From Verrucomicrobiota bacterium (GTDB taxonomy: Bacteria > Verrucomicrobiota > Verrucomicrobiia > Limisphaerales > UBA9464), in NCBI GenBank assembly GCA_947471985.1, contig CANIZL010000047.1, positions 1-49,161 on the forward strand: a stretch of DNA of 49,161 bases, in the 5' to 3' direction. Positions 16,757 to 27,280 of the stretch are shown piece after piece (position 1 is the first letter of the stretch; every line of letters begins with the position of its first letter). The notes below the pieces were generated by a model, which was given only the letters and a program-made list of their open reading frames with translations, was not told the origin of the DNA and searched no databases. Both the position numbers and the translations under genes were made by a program.

Positions 16757-17680
16757 TCAAGGCTTCGGCCGTACGGGGATCGGAACGTTGGCCAATTCCA
16801 CCCGCCCCGCCGGATTTTTGAACCAGCTTTCTCGGCGATTGCGGCGGGCCTCCACCAGTCGTTGAAAAAGCGGCGTATCGGTCCGCAGGATTTCCAAAGG
16901 AGTCCGCTCCGCCACCGGGACGTCCGCCGCAACTTGGACGGAAGTGATCGGAATACGGTCCTCCGGTTTTTCGTAAAACCCCATCGCGCCCTTGCCGCGG
17001 GGCAAGGCGGAGAGGGCCTCCATGCCTTGGATCACCCGGCCCAGGAGGGTGACGTTTCGATCCAGATGCCGGGCGGCGTGCCCGATCACCACGTACAACT
17101 CCGTACCGCCACCGCTATCCGCCGCTTCATCGCGCCCGGCCCCGACCATCCCATAATTGTGCACCAGCCACATGCGGCCCCGGCGCGGATCCCGGGCCAC
17201 CGGAAAGCCTTGGCTAAAACCCACCTCCGGGGCATAGACATCTCCATCCGGCAGCCGGGTGAACGGCACCTTGCGGTCGAGGGCGCGATCAAACTCCGCC
17301 GGCAGGGTCTTTTGCGCGTGCTGCACGGGACGTGCGGTCCCGGCTTTCCCCGCCTCGGGATCGCCCCACTGGGTGACGTAGTTGTCCTGCACCCGGACGA
17401 TCGCGAGTCCGTCGTAGTAGTGCTCGCGCGCCAAGGCTTTGACGTTGGCCACATGGCGGGGAGCGAACAGCGGATTCAGTTCGATGACCACGCGCTGTCC
17501 CGACACCTGCATATACAGGGTGTTTTCGAGATCCAGTGGGCGCCAGTCCCCCGGTTTAGCCGACGCCAGCACTTCGGCCACGGTGGCACCGGTTCGTCTA
17601 ACGGGCGGGGCCTCCGCCCCGGAAAGGCCACTCGCCAAGAGGAACAGACCGCAAACGGCCGCGGCGCCACGCAAATTCAT
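16757..17680 (-). CDS. exported cyclophilin-type peptidyl-prolyl isomerase
   Basis: A 307-residue protein with a signal peptide ([20 protein letters not shown]). The body fits the cyclophilin family: [22 protein letters not shown] near the start of the domain, [20 protein letters not shown], an insert, then [24 protein letters not shown] and the Gly-rich [29 protein letters not shown]. These enzymes accelerate proline isomerisation during protein folding. Some canonical active-site positions are substituted and there is an insertion of about 60 residues, so it is a divergent member whose activity is not assured. The last 60 residues lie outside the fold. It lies 20 bp downstream of the pseudopilin gene on the same strand and may be cotranscribed. 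Confidence 0.85.
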   Translation of the reverse strand: MNLRGAAAVCGLFLLASGLSGAEAPPVRRTGATVAEVLASAKPGDWRPLDLENTLYMQVSGQRVVIELNPLFAPRHVANVKALAREHYYDGLAIVRVQDNYVTQWGDPEAGKAGTARPVQHAQKTLPAEFDRALDRKVPFTRLPDGDVYAPEVGFSQGFPVARDPRRGRMWLVHNYGMVGAGRDEAADSGGGTELYVVIGHAARHLDRNVTLLGRVIQGMEALSALPRGKGAMGFYEKPEDRIPITSVQVAADVPVAERTPLEILRTDTPLFQRLVEARRNRRESWFKNPAGRVELANVPIPVRPKP

Positions 17681-17700
17681 AGGACCGGCGCCCGCGGGGG

Positions 17701-18495
17701 TTATTGGCTTTGATCCTTGAACTGGCCGGTGTCCGGGGTCCAGTCGGAAATTTCGCGGTGCGGCTGGTTATCATTGTTCCACCGGCTGCGCCACTCATCC
17801 GACTTCGGATTTACCGCATCGCTGCGGCGGGCGGAGGCCGCATGGCCGTCCGCGTACTGGAGGTTCGTCCGGTTGTTGTGCCGGCGCGACGGCCACTGAT
17901 CCGGTTCTTTGGGATCGATATTTCCATCCCACGACGCATCGGTTTTGCTATCCCCGAGCATGATCATCTCGGACGGCGCCACCACCCGGGATTCCGGCAC
18001 TTCGGTGACGGCTCCGATGTCCCCCCCGAGTCCCAGTTGCCGGGTGCTATCCGTGGTCGGCGCGCCCAGGCCCCAATCGTTGTAGCCGTAGCTGAAGCGC
18101 GTGCCACTGCCGCTCGCGGCGATGAAATCAATCTTCCCATTGAGTGTCTTGTTGTCGTTGGTGCTCCAACGTGAATCGGGCTTGTTCGCGGGACACCAGA
18201 ACGACGCCCGATTGGTCCCCATCTGGGAAAACAGCCGGAGCGGCCAGACGTAGTAGAATTCCGGCACCTTGATCGCGCCCGGGTAGACCTTGTATTCCTG
18301 GACGTACATGATGGTCGCCAGGCCGAGCTGTTTCTGATTGTTGAGGCAGGCGGTGGCGGTGGCCTTGCCCTTGGCCTTGCTCAAGGCGGGCAGCAGCATG
18401 CCGGCCAGAATGGCGATGATGGCGATGACTACCAACAGTTCGATGAGGGTAAAGCCCCCCTTCGAGCGGCGTGACGACAATGCGGCAGGTATCAT
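17701..18495 (-). CDS. pseudopilin, H-X9-DG type
   Basis: A 264-residue type IV pilin-like protein. The N-terminus has the prepilin cleavage site [20 protein letters not shown]: cleavage before Phe, Glu at +5, then a hydrophobic helix that anchors the protein before assembly. After the helix the sequence ends in a globular domain with [12 protein letters not shown], matching the H-X9-DG motif widespread in planctomycete and verrucomicrobial pseudopilins. I take the ATG at 18495 because it leaves a short basic leader; a start at 18525 adds ten residues ([10 protein letters not shown]) without benefit. Such proteins are present in large families per genome and their role is unknown. The next gene, a cyclophilin, is 20 bp away. 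Confidence 0.9.
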   Translation of the reverse strand: MIPAALSSRRSKGGFTLIELLVVIAIIAILAGMLLPALSKAKGKATATACLNNQKQLGLATIMYVQEYKVYPGAIKVPEFYYVWPLRLFSQMGTNRASFWCPANKPDSRWSTNDNKTLNGKIDFIAASGSGTRFSYGYNDWGLGAPTTDSTRQLGLGGDIGAVTEVPESRVVAPSEMIMLGDSKTDASWDGNIDPKEPDQWPSRRHNNRTNLQYADGHAASARRSDAVNPKSDEWRSRWNNDNQPHREISDWTPDTGQFKDQSQ

Positions 18496-18622
18496 AGGTG
18501 TGCGAATCCGTGGGCGTACGAACAAAGCCTACACGACGAGCGGCCGGATTGGAATACCCGAGTGCCACCCCGATTTATGCAAAATGCACGTGGACACCCG
18601 TGGATTGAATTAGTCGACCGTG

Positions 18623-18999
18623 CCGAACTGCGAACTGGCCCTGGCCCTAGCTATGCCCAAAGGCGAACCCGGCCCGATCTCGCCCCCTATCCCAAAGGGA
18701 TTGAATCCACCAGCCCGGGGTTGCGCCCGCGCGCTACCCTGGATACGCCCCAAAAAAGTCCCAACCCCAACGGGGTTGCATCACCGACGCCACCAACTCC
18801 GAACCTGCCCCATTCACGTCGCCCTGCTCCCAACCGGATTCCCTTAACCGCCCATCCCAACTGGCAATCGCCCACACCTTCCCCAGCCCCAACGGGGCGT
18901 CATGACTTAGCCCAGGGCAATGCGCCCTGGGTTTCCGCCACCCCCGGTTCCAATCCTCTGGAGGGACGAAACATTAAACTTGTATGCCTTCCACGGCGA
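18623..18999. repeat. structured repeat, copy A (about 377 bp)
   Basis: First of two head-to-tail copies of a non-coding, GC-rich unit. It carries several short inverted repeats: CAACCCC, AAC, GGGGTTG (18762-18778); CCCAGGGC, five bases, GCCCTGGG (18911-18931); and an imperfect dyad GGGTTGCGC...GCGCTACCC around 18719-18739. Blocks such as GGCGAACCCGGCCC and TTAACCGCCCATCCCAACTGG are shared almost exactly with copy B. Open frames run through it on both strands but they are repeat translations, rich in Pro and Arg, with no protein family. Confidence 0.85.
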
Positions 19000-19376
19000 C
19001 CGAACCGTGAACCTGCCCCGAGCCCGGCTATGCCCAATGGCGAACCCGGCCCCATCTCGCCCCCTATCCCAACGGGATTGAATCGACCAGCCCGGGGTTG
19101 CGCCCGCGCGCTACCCCAGGTACGCCCCAGAAATTCCCAACCCCAACGGGGTTGCATCACTGGAGCCACAAACAACGAACCTGCCCCCATTCACGTCGCT
19201 CTGCTCGCAACCGGAGTTCCTTAACCGCCCATCCCAACTGGCAACTGCCTGCACCTTCCCGAGCCTAAACGGGGCGTCCTTCATTGGCGTAGGGCAATTC
19301 ACCTTGGGCTTCCGCCCCCAAGTTTCCCAATCCCCAGTCGGGGCGAAACAATGAACCTGGCACGGCTTCCGACGTA
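19000..19376. repeat. structured repeat, copy B (about 377 bp)
   Basis: Second copy, offset by 376-377 bases from copy A. It keeps CAACCCC, AAC, GGGGTTG intact (19138-19154), the GGGTTGCGC/GCGCTACCC dyad and the TTAACCGCCCATCCCAACTGG block. The CCCAGGGC/GCCCTGGG hairpin is degraded here. Divergence is spread over the unit and stems are partly conserved. The right end is taken where similarity to the end of copy A fades, near 19376; a few bases either way are possible. Confidence 0.8.
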
Positions 19377-19734
19377 GGTCGTCACCCAGATCCGCGGGCA
19401 CTTCTTCGGCACCCACACGTTCAAATTCGAATGTTTGCCGGAACGCGTCCGCCAGGCGCTGTGGTTTGCGCTCCTCTGCAAGGTCGCCAAACGCCTCCAC
19501 CGCCACTTTTCTAAGGTTTCCTGGCACCTCCGGCGGAAAGACGGCGAGACCACCGGCCGGTGTCTTTTCCACTTCCACCTGGCCTAGTTGCCGCCGGACG
19601 CAGTCAACACTCAGACCTGTTTCGGGCCAATGGGCACCTGAGAGAACATCAGTGCCAGAATTGCCCGCATTACCCTTTTTACCCCAAAAAATGAAACGCG
19701 GCGGGCTACCTTCCCAATAGTGGTCAGGGATCAC
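19111..19734 (-). CDS. doubtful hypothetical protein running into the repeat
   Basis: A minus-strand frame of 207 residues. Residues 1 to about 120 (plus-strand 19376-19734) have a protein-like look, for example KVAVEAFGDLAEERKPQRLA and FEFERVGAEEVPADLGDDL. From there on the frame is simply the translation of repeat copy B and the composition changes. Either a short gene lost its original 3' end when the repeat arrived, or the whole frame is non-coding. No domain, signal peptide or convincing ribosome-binding site was seen. Treat as a weak candidate. Confidence 0.25.
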   Translation of the reverse strand: MIPDHYWEGSPPRFIFWGKKGNAGNSGTDVLSGAHWPETGLSVDCVRRQLGQVEVEKTPAGGLAVFPPEVPGNLRKVAVEAFGDLAEERKPQRLADAFRQTFEFERVGAEEVPADLGDDLRRKPCQVHCFAPTGDWETWGRKPKVNCPTPMKDAPFRLGKVQAVASWDGRLRNSGCEQSDVNGGRFVVCGSSDATPLGLGISGAYLG

Positions 19735-19804
19735 CGGACGCCAAGTTCGGCCCCGTCCTTTGAGATCTCATATGGTTCACCATTTTCAGAAGATTTCGAC
19801 ATCG

Positions 19805-20263
19805 CTACATTTCGGTCTCAATATACGCAATCCAATTGTTGGTAATTGGCAATTCCACAAGACTGTAACGTCCGAAGACCACATTTGTGGTGGGAGTTTT
19901 CGATTGGCGTCCCGAAATATAGAACAATCCAGCGGAGCCATTATTTAAATCATGCAAACTCAACCGATACCTTGGCCCATTAGTTCCGCCGTTGAGCCTG
20001 GTAATCGATGACACATGCAGGCCGCGCATCAACTCTCTGAGAGCCGGTATATTATTGGTATAACCACTTGGTTCAGTGGAAAACTCAAAGACGTCACTCA
20101 ATACGGGGTCTGACGACATTAGCCTTACCACGGATTCAAAAGCGGCTTGATTCGTCATGAAATGCAATGCCGCCGGTTCTACTCCGTCAAAGATTGGCGT
20201 CGTCCTCTTACAGGCCGGACCGACACCAAGAACGATTAAAATGTAAATAATAGAGTATCGCAT
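19805..20263 (-). CDS. small putative lipoprotein, low GC
   Basis: A 152-residue protein with a hydrophobic leader (MRYSIIYILIVLGVGPAC) ending in a cysteine that fits a lipoprotein signal, though the bases before it are not an ideal lipobox. The mature part has a helix (FMTNQAAFESVVRLM) and several beta-like segments ending SLVELPITNNWIAYIETEM; no family is recognised. The gene and its flanks (about 19.75-20.4 kb) are clearly AT-richer than the rest of the window and use codons such as ATA, TTA and AGA more freely, suggesting recent acquisition. It stands alone beside the structured repeats. Confidence 0.65.
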   Translation of the reverse strand: MRYSIIYILIVLGVGPACKRTTPIFDGVEPAALHFMTNQAAFESVVRLMSSDPVLSDVFEFSTEPSGYTNNIPALRELMRGLHVSSITRLNGGTNGPRYRLSLHDLNNGSAGLFYISGRQSKTPTTNVVFGRYSLVELPITNNWIAYIETEM

Positions 20264-20400
20264 AAGTTACTTTCGTGGATTTTCACCGATGGCGGAGTGC
20301 CAGCAATGCTGCGCCTCAACTTTGAAGACCGCGAGCGTATGAGTGGGCCAAGCAAACTTGCAATATCACATTCTCGATTTCCGTATTTGGAGCCTTGGAT

Positions 20401-21699
20401 TTAGTCCTCACCCGGGATTCTGATCGGGGCCAATTTGCTAATTTGGCGGGGCAGGAATTGCAGGGGGAGCGGGTTTAACTTCGCGACCGCCAGGGCGGTG
20501 CTGATCGCGTCGATGGCGATGCCCAGCGCTTGGAGGCGGGATTCGAAGTTCCGGGGATCCACGGAGGCGGTGGTCGCAATGATTTGCTCCACCACTGCGG
20601 GCGAATATTTCCCTGCTAAATATGCGCCCAGGTAATCATAAACGGCCTCCGCCGAACTGGGTTGCGCCCATTCACCCAGCAGACGAATTGAGCTAACGGC
20701 GAGGCGAAAGGGCCGATCGTCGAACTCAAACACGGACCACTCCTTTTCGTTCGCACGAATCGCCCGAATATGCTCGCGGTAGTCGGAATTGGAACGGACC
20801 TGAGCGGAGGCATACTGTCGGAGCCAGGATTCGACCGGTCCAGCCGCCGCCGCGGCTCCGGCCGTCCGGCAAGCGTCAATCAAGAATTCGGTCGGCACAG
20901 TCTTCGGTACGGAGTCGCCCAGCAAACCTGCGATCCAACCCGGGTGCGTGGCGCTGTTTCGGCGAATTGCCAGCGCGGGCTTCTCGTATTCCGGCGAATA
21001 CAGCCAGGCGTCGCCAGCGAGCCCATCGAACGGACCGAACTCGCCCATCAGGGCCAGCGCCTTCGCGAAGGCGGGCGAACGGGGCTGGGAATTCTGGAAC
21101 GCGAATTTGAGCGCCTCGATCAATTCAGGCTCGCGCCAAGTGCCCAGTTCTTTGAGCAGATTGATCGGTGGGCTGGAGGGAGACGATCGGAGGTAATCCG
21201 CGAGGAGCCCAACGGAGCCACGGTCCCGGGCCATCGCCAGTGCCTGCGCGGCGGTTTCCTGATATTCACTTCCCACCTCCCGCACCGCGGCGCGAAGAAA
21301 CTCCGTGCCGGCGGATTTTCCATACCGATGCAAGAGCATCGCCAACTGGAACTTCGCGTAGGAGTTCTTGGCTTCGCCAAACCGTTGCGCCGCGAGCGCG
21401 AGCAACTCGGGAGCGAAGGGCTCGTTCCAACTCGTCAAAAGGGACATGGCCAAAGATTCGGGATCCTCTCGGCGCAGGGAGGCCATGGCGCGTTCGTCGA
21501 TGTCGTGGAGTCCGGGGGCCGACCCGAGGCCTGCCAAAACACGGCCTGGCATGGATTTTATTGCGGTCGGCTGGGCCACGGGTTGAGATCGGAGTGCGCC
21601 CTCAGCTGCGTCATCGGTCGGATGATGATTGAGCCGGAGGAGAAGCACCAACCCCAGAGCGAGGCCGGCCAGGATCAGCAGGTACTTTCGGATGGGCAT
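20401..21699 (-). CDS. membrane-anchored helical-repeat (HEAT-like) protein
   Basis: A 432-residue protein. After MPIRK comes one hydrophobic helix (YLLILAGLALGLVLLLRL), then a linker and a long alpha-helical body with HEAT-like pairs, for example EPFAPELLALAAQRFGEA, YAKFQLAMLLHRYGKSAG, YQETAAQALAMARDRGSVG and EPELIEALKFAFQNSQ. The probable topology is an N-terminal anchor with the solenoid outside the cytoplasm. The frame continues upstream for 98 codons, but the ATG at 21699 puts the membrane segment at the usual place and the upstream part has no protein character. It diverges from the MidA-type methyltransferase gene across about 220 bp. Function unknown; HEAT-like solenoids usually bind proteins. 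Confidence 0.8.
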   Translation of the reverse strand: MPIRKYLLILAGLALGLVLLLRLNHHPTDDAAEGALRSQPVAQPTAIKSMPGRVLAGLGSAPGLHDIDERAMASLRREDPESLAMSLLTSWNEPFAPELLALAAQRFGEAKNSYAKFQLAMLLHRYGKSAGTEFLRAAVREVGSEYQETAAQALAMARDRGSVGLLADYLRSSPSSPPINLLKELGTWREPELIEALKFAFQNSQPRSPAFAKALALMGEFGPFDGLAGDAWLYSPEYEKPALAIRRNSATHPGWIAGLLGDSVPKTVPTEFLIDACRTAGAAAAAGPVESWLRQYASAQVRSNSDYREHIRAIRANEKEWSVFEFDDRPFRLAVSSIRLLGEWAQPSSAEAVYDYLGAYLAGKYSPAVVEQIIATTASVDPRNFESRLQALGIAIDAISTALAVAKLNPLPLQFLPRQISKLAPIRIPGED

Positions 21700-21919
21700 A
21701 GTTGTTGGCTGAAGGGAACCCGTTACCAACACCAAGGTCGCCGGGAGGCGAGACTCCTTCAAGGATATGAGGAATGCTTTGCGGCCGGAGGGCCAAGAGG
21801 AGTTGCGAAGAAGGACTATTTCCCGATTGATCCTGGGATGGGCCGGCATGGGTAAACGGCACACTGCCTCCCGGTGGTGAAGCGTTTGGTGACCGGGCGG
21901 TGATCCCCCATGCTGCGGC

Positions 21920-23011
21920 GTGGAAGAATCTGCAGCGCTGGCGGAATTGGCCGATCGCTTGCGCGGGGCCGTCGCGCAGGCGCCGGGGGGCATTTTGCCC
22001 TTTGAGGACTTTATGCGACGCGCCTTGTATGAGCCGGAGCTGGGCTACTACGAGCGCGGTTCGGGTCGCGTGGGACGCGATGGCGATTTCTATACCAGCG
22101 TCAGCGTCGGGCCGCTCTTCGGCGAATTGCTGGGCCATCAATTGGCCGATTGGTTGGGCACCCTGGATTCGCCACCGTGCTTGGTGGAGTCCGGCGCACA
22201 TGACGCCCGCTTGGCCGGGGACATCCTCGCCTGGTTGGAAACCTCCCGGCCTGCGTTGTTTGAGTCGCTGACGTATTGGTTGGTGGAGCCATCTCCGGCC
22301 CGGGAGAGCTGGCAGCGCGAGCGGTTGGCCCGGTTTGGTGAACGCGTTCGGTGGACGGCGTCGATTCCACGAATTCAGGGCATTCACTTCTCGAACGAAT
22401 TGTTGGACGCCTTTCCCGTGCGCCCGGTTCGCTGGAGCGTGGCCCGGCAGGATTGGGAGGAAGTCGGCGTAGTCACGACGGCCGGATCGTTTCACGAAAC
22501 ACCCTTTCAGCGTCGCTCCGACACCCCGATTCCCGATCTGCCGGCCGAGGTGCTCGCCGTGCTGCCGGATGGATTTACCACGGAGTTTTCCCCGGCGGCG
22601 GAAGCCTGGTGGTCTCAGGCCGCCACCCAGGTGACCTCGGGATATCTGCTCGCCATCGATTACGGACTGACCGCGGAGGAATTCCTGGTACCGCAGCGGG
22701 CCCGCGGCACGCGCCGCGGCTATCGGCACCATCGGTGGGTGGAGGATCTGCTGGCGCACCCGGGCGATTGCGATCTGACGGCCCACGTGAATTTCACCCG
22801 CATCCAGACCGCCGGCGAACGTCAGGGGTGGCACACCGAACGATTGGCGGACCAGCGACTCGGCCTCACGGACATTTTCCGCCGAGTGCTGACCGAACCC
22901 CGGGGATTCGGGGAATGGACCCCGGCGCGACAGCGCCAATTCCAAACCCTGACCCACCCGGAACACCTCGGGCGGAGTTTTCGCTGGCTGGTACAATCCC
23001 GCCGCCCGTGA
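21920..23011 (+). CDS. MidA/NDUFAF7-family SAM-dependent methyltransferase
   Basis: A 363-residue protein of the DUF185/Methyltransf_28 family. Human NDUFAF7 dimethylates an arginine of a complex I subunit; bacterial roles are not settled. The family opening is ILPFEDFMRRALYEPELGYYE, then GDFYTSVSVGPLFGELLGHQL. The SAM-binding motif I region reads VESGAHDARLAGDIL in place of the usual glycine-rich loop; I recall similar GAHD forms in related bacteria, so it may be a subfamily trait. Later blocks are GIHFSNELLDAFPVRPVRW, GYLLAIDYGLTAEEF and DLTAHVNFTRI. I use the GTG at 21920; no in-frame ATG lies near. It converges with the DUF1501 gene, only 15 bp away. Confidence 0.88.
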   Translation: MEESAALAELADRLRGAVAQAPGGILPFEDFMRRALYEPELGYYERGSGRVGRDGDFYTSVSVGPLFGELLGHQLADWLGTLDSPPCLVESGAHDARLAGDILAWLETSRPALFESLTYWLVEPSPARESWQRERLARFGERVRWTASIPRIQGIHFSNELLDAFPVRPVRWSVARQDWEEVGVVTTAGSFHETPFQRRSDTPIPDLPAEVLAVLPDGFTTEFSPAAEAWWSQAATQVTSGYLLAIDYGLTAEEFLVPQRARGTRRGYRHHRWVEDLLAHPGDCDLTAHVNFTRIQTAGERQGWHTERLADQRLGLTDIFRRVLTEPRGFGEWTPARQRQFQTLTHPEHLGRSFRWLVQSRRP

Positions 23012-23026
23012 TTCGCCAGGCGGATT

Positions 23027-24481
23027 TCAGCTGAACAAGCCCAGCACGGGTTCCGCCTGCACCAGTTCGCGCGGTTGATTGAGGTGATTCATCACCATCG
23101 TGTGCGGATCAATTCCCAGTGCGTGGTAAATCGTCGCGACGATCTGCGTCGGGTGCACCGGATTCTCCGTCGGGCTGCTCGCCGTGGCGTCGGATTTGCC
23201 GTACAGCGCCCCGCGACTGACCCCGGCCCCAGCCACAAAGGCGGTATAGCAATAAGGCCAGTGATCGCGGCCATCCGGCGCATTGCCGTTGCCACTGGTG
23301 CTGACTCCCAAGCGCGGGCTCCGACCGAACTCTCCCAGCGCCACCACCAGCGTTTCCTTAAGCAAACCGCGCTGATCCATGTCGGCGATCAAGGCGGACA
23401 ATCCAGAGTCCAGCTTGGGACAATGGAGATTGCGCAAGGGACCAAAATTGGCGGCATGGGTATCCCAGGCATCGACCGTGGGATCGCCATTGGCGACGGC
23501 CGGCCAGTTCATCTGGACCACGCGGGTGCCGGCTTCAATCAACCGGCGGGCCAGCAGGCAGCCCTGTCCGAACGTGTGCCGACCGTACGTGTCCCGCAGG
23601 GCGTCGGGTTCCTTGGTGAGATCGAAGGCATCCCGGGCCCGACCGCTGCTGACCAGATCAAAAGCCTTTTGGTAATACGAATCGAGCGCGTATTTGCCCA
23701 CGGCTTTTTCCATGTCGGGCATGGCGTCGTTCACATTCTTGAGCAGGGTGCTCCGCCGCTCCAGACGTTCGCGGGAGACTTCCTTGCGCAGTGTGAGATC
23801 GGCCAGATTGATCTCCTTCGCCGGATCCTGATAGAAATAATACGGATCATAGGCCGCTCCCAAAAAGCCGGCCGTGCCGCCCTTGCCGATCACGTTCGAC
23901 TCCTGCAACGGCCGCGGCAGCATGACGAACGGCAGCATCGGCACTTCGGGCGGACGCAAACGCGACACCTGGGAACCGAGGTGCGGAAAATCATTCGGGG
24001 CGGGCGGCTCCAACTGTCCCGAGGGCGAGACGCGGTCCGGCGTGTACCCCGTCATGATCTGGTAGATGGCCGCCGTGTGGTTGAAGAGACCCACGGGCGT
24101 ATAGCTCATTGAGCGGATGAGCGTCGCCTTGTCCATCTGCCGGGCGAGCTTGGGCATGACTTCGCTGAGGAAGATTCCCGGGACATTCGAGCGGATGGGT
24201 TTGAAATCGCCGCGGACATTCGACGGCGCATCCGGCTTGGGATCCCAGATATCGATGTGGCTGGGACCGCCCTGGAGATAGAGGATGATGACGGACTTCG
24301 CCCGTCCCCAACCGTTCTTCGGCGCGCTCGGCGCGGGGCCGGTACCGGGGGGCTGCGCCGCCTGAATTCGCAGGATGTCCGCCAGACTCAGGCCAGCGAT
24401 GCCGGCGCCGCCGAGGCGGAGAAACTCACGCCGGCTGAAACCGTCACACGTGGCGCCGTAGCGACCGGGAATGGAGATCAT
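23027..24481 (-). CDS. DUF1501 exported protein, set 1
   Basis: A 484-residue DUF1501 protein with a Tat signal ([20 protein letters not shown]). Family blocks: [20 protein letters not shown] near the mature start, [65 protein letters not shown] and a final LGIDPHTM segment. The fold is related to alkaline phosphatase/sulfatase enzymes but the chemistry is not established. It is the second gene after the DUF1549/DUF1553 gene (52 bp gap) on the same strand; such pairs are the standard arrangement and the two proteins are thought to act together at the cell envelope. Family certain, role inferred. Confidence 0.93.
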   Translation of the reverse strand: MISIPGRYGATCDGFSRREFLRLGGAGIAGLSLADILRIQAAQPPGTGPAPSAPKNGWGRAKSVIILYLQGGPSHIDIWDPKPDAPSNVRGDFKPIRSNVPGIFLSEVMPKLARQMDKATLIRSMSYTPVGLFNHTAAIYQIMTGYTPDRVSPSGQLEPPAPNDFPHLGSQVSRLRPPEVPMLPFVMLPRPLQESNVIGKGGTAGFLGAAYDPYYFYQDPAKEINLADLTLRKEVSRERLERRSTLLKNVNDAMPDMEKAVGKYALDSYYQKAFDLVSSGRARDAFDLTKEPDALRDTYGRHTFGQGCLLARRLIEAGTRVVQMNWPAVANGDPTVDAWDTHAANFGPLRNLHCPKLDSGLSALIADMDQRGLLKETLVVALGEFGRSPRLGVSTSGNGNAPDGRDHWPYCYTAFVAGAGVSRGALYGKSDATASSPTENPVHPTQIVATIYHALGIDPHTMVMNHLNQPRELVQAEPVLGLFS

Positions 24482-24533
24482 AAAGAAAAAAGCAGGTCGA
24501 AAGTGCGGGCGGGGAGATTCGGGAACAGATGCT

Positions 24534-27077
24534 TCATCGGTTGAACAGGAAGGCCGGACTATTCAATAGAGCCCAAGCCAGGTCCTGAGCGCCCTCCAGT
24601 CGCTTGGGACCTTCGCCCAATTTGATGGCGGCCAGTTCCTTGTCCGTCGGCGGCCGGTTGAGGCAGCTGAGATAGACTTCTTCGACAATCTTCCGATCAT
24701 CGCCGCCCGCGGCCACCAGTTGGGCAAACCGATTGCCCGCATTGCTGACGCATTCGCCCAGAGTGGGGCCATTGATGAGGCTGAGCGCATGCGAGAGCGT
24801 CACGTTGCTCGAACGTTCACATTCGCAGGCGCTCTGGCGTTTGGGCCGGCCAAACAAGGTCAGGAAATCATTTCCGCCCACCATGCCGTCGGGTACTTCG
24901 ACGGCCCGAAAACCCACGGGCAGATCCTTGAATTGCGGGCGATAGCCGGTCGCCACCGCCACCGCATCGAGCATTTGTTCCGCGCTGAGACGCCGCGGAA
25001 GGGCGTGGGAGAAATTGACCGTGTCGTCCTCGTTCCAGCGATTGGGCACGATGCTCAACTGATAGGCCCGGGATTGGCAAAAGGTGCGGAACAACTGGCG
25101 CAGATCATGGCCCTGCTTCACGAAGTCCGCGGTCAATGCGTCCAGCAGTTCGGGATTCACTGCGGGATTACCCGCCCGGATGTCATCCACCGGCGCGATG
25201 ATGCCGCGGCCGAAGAAATAGCTCCAGAACCGGTTTACAGTGGATTTCGCGAAATACGGATTGGTCGGAGCCGTAAGCCAGGTGGCAAAGGTCTCACGTC
25301 GATCCTTGCCGGGCGCCGTTTCCGGGGCCTCGCCATAGGGGACCTTCGGCTTCATGACCGCATCGGTCTTCAGGTGTCGCACCTCGCCCCCGTTGTAATT
25401 GTGGTAAACGATTTCTTCCGACACCTGCTCACTGGCATACGTCTCGTTGCCGCGGATCAAACGGTCGCGTCCGAGCGTGCCGCGCTTGAAGGCCACCTGG
25501 GCAAAGAACGCGCCAAACTCGTAATACTGGGTCTGGGTCCAACGTTCAAACGGGTGGTCATGGCATTTGTTGCAATTGAACCGCACCCCCAAAAACGTCT
25601 GCGAAATATCCTCCGTCATCTTGCCCGGATCCCGCAGGGCGCGGAGATAATTGCCCGCCGGCTGATCGAACGTGCTGCCCTGGGCCAGGATCAGATCACG
25701 CACGAATTGGTCGTAGGGACGATTCGCGACCAATTGGCTGCGGATCCAGTTCCGGAAAACCCAGACGCCTTTCTGCCCGAGGTTTTCCGAATTGCACTGC
25801 AGGAGGTCCGCGAACTTGTTGGCCCAGAAATCCGCGAAGGCCGGGGAGCCCATCAGTTCATCGATCAGCAGCTCCCGCTTGCGCTTCGATTCCGTTGCCT
25901 CCGCCAGAAACGCCCGCACGCGGTCCGCCGTGGGCGGCTGTCCCGTCAGATCCAGAAAAACCCGGCGAATGAATTCGGCGTCGGTGCAGAGTTCGCTCGG
26001 ATTCAGCTTCATCCGCGCGAATTTTGCGTTCAGGTGCCGGTCGACGTAGTTGAACTCCGGCATCGGCTGGAAGGCGAATCCCGAGCGATCCCCCATCACC
26101 GCAACCTCACGCGACGAATAGAGCCCCTCGTAGCGTACCAACACCGCCATCTCGCCGCGTCGCAACGCGGTCAGCGTGCCGTCCTTCACCAGGGCGATCT
26201 CCTCGTTGTTGCTGGAAAGCATCGCCTCACGGGTCACGTCGCGCGTCGTACCGTCGGGATAACTTGCGAGAATGACGAACTCCTGGACCCGCCCGGGCAG
26301 ATCGATGTCCACGCTCGCGGGCAATACTTCGAGACGAGTAGGCCGGTGTTTCGCCGGTGCTTCCATCCCGGCCCCTTGGGTGATCCAATCGCGCAGGACC
26401 TGATGATACCGCGAGCCCGGCTGGATGGCTTGCCGCCCTTCGTGCGGGACTTCGCCGAGGGGCTTCTGCAGGAGCAAGGATTCGTCGACATTGACGCGGT
26501 TGAAGCGGCGTCCGCTGAGATCATCGATCAGCGCCTGGTAATCGAATTCGGGATCGTAGCCGCGCAGCGAGAGTTTGAAGCCGTTCTTGCCCTTGGCGGA
26601 ACCGTGGCACGTGCCGGCACTGCAACCCGCCCGGCTGAGGATCGGTTCCACATCGCGAACGAAATCCACCGCCGGCACCTCGATTCCCGACACTTTTATG
26701 GGGAGCGACGCCCGCAGTGTGCCCACTTCCGCCTGCGCCGAAAATTCGCCGGGTGCTCCGGCGGTGAAATACCGATCCGCACCCTGGCTGACCCCGTTGG
26801 TGGGCAGCGTCCAGTGGGCTTCGCTGGTGACGTCCACGACCGAACCGTCCGGGCGCACACCCAGGACCAGGACCTTTCGCGAATCGCGGGCGCTGGCCAG
26901 CGTCAGGCTGGCGGGTTCGAGGCGCAGACCTTTCAATTCAGGCAAGGCCGGGCGGGGTGGAATCACCTTGTCGGGCGCCCGCTCGGCATGGGCGGCGAAG
27001 CCCAGACACGTCGACAAGATCAGTCCCGTCCAGCCCGGAGGGCGGGATCCAAAAGTAGTCAAAGTGGGCAGGCGCAT
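24534..27077 (-). CDS. PSCyt/DUF1549/DUF1553 cytochrome-like protein, set 1
   Basis: An 847-residue exported protein. After a signal peptide come an Ig-like domain (about 50-130), a segment with [17 protein letters not shown] (CX4CH spacing, usual for this branch), another Ig-like domain (about 240-335), DUF1549 (about 350-560) with [12 protein letters not shown] (a CXXCH haem motif), and DUF1553 (about 615-845) with [31 protein letters not shown] and [15 protein letters not shown]. The cytochrome motifs indicate covalent haem and an electron-transfer role in the periplasm, but no partner is known. It is the first gene of its pair with DUF1501 and stands head to head with set 2 across 203 bp. 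The first Met is used, since it gives a plausible signal sequence. Confidence 0.92.
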   Translation of the reverse strand: MRLPTLTTFGSRPPGWTGLILSTCLGFAAHAERAPDKVIPPRPALPELKGLRLEPASLTLASARDSRKVLVLGVRPDGSVVDVTSEAHWTLPTNGVSQGADRYFTAGAPGEFSAQAEVGTLRASLPIKVSGIEVPAVDFVRDVEPILSRAGCSAGTCHGSAKGKNGFKLSLRGYDPEFDYQALIDDLSGRRFNRVNVDESLLLQKPLGEVPHEGRQAIQPGSRYHQVLRDWITQGAGMEAPAKHRPTRLEVLPASVDIDLPGRVQEFVILASYPDGTTRDVTREAMLSSNNEEIALVKDGTLTALRRGEMAVLVRYEGLYSSREVAVMGDRSGFAFQPMPEFNYVDRHLNAKFARMKLNPSELCTDAEFIRRVFLDLTGQPPTADRVRAFLAEATESKRKRELLIDELMGSPAFADFWANKFADLLQCNSENLGQKGVWVFRNWIRSQLVANRPYDQFVRDLILAQGSTFDQPAGNYLRALRDPGKMTEDISQTFLGVRFNCNKCHDHPFERWTQTQYYEFGAFFAQVAFKRGTLGRDRLIRGNETYASEQVSEEIVYHNYNGGEVRHLKTDAVMKPKVPYGEAPETAPGKDRRETFATWLTAPTNPYFAKSTVNRFWSYFFGRGIIAPVDDIRAGNPAVNPELLDALTADFVKQGHDLRQLFRTFCQSRAYQLSIVPNRWNEDDTVNFSHALPRRLSAEQMLDAVAVATGYRPQFKDLPVGFRAVEVPDGMVGGNDFLTLFGRPKRQSACECERSSNVTLSHALSLINGPTLGECVSNAGNRFAQLVAAGGDDRKIVEEVYLSCLNRPPTDKELAAIKLGEGPKRLEGAQDLAWALLNSPAFLFNR

Positions 27078-27280
27078 GTGCGAGGTGAAAGGCGAGCCTC
27101 AGTAAACGTCGATCCCACCCGCATCTCAAGCGCGAATTCCGGGGATTTTGCGGGCGATTGCCCGGCCCGCTCCCGCGGCGGCAGCAGCGCGGCGCACCAA
27201 AATTTCGTCAGCGCGCTCATTCAACGCCTTCGCCGGGCTGGCGGATCGGTGGGAGGCGATCATAGTTCCACCACACTTCC

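Noticed and set aside
18562-19224. A 220-codon plus-strand frame and overlapping frames on the other strand
   Set aside because: They are translations of the tandem structured repeat; frames are open on both strands and composition is Pro/Arg-rich without any family.
18623-19376. Possible CRISPR array
   Set aside because: There are only two long copies with no short identical repeats, regular spacers or cas genes.
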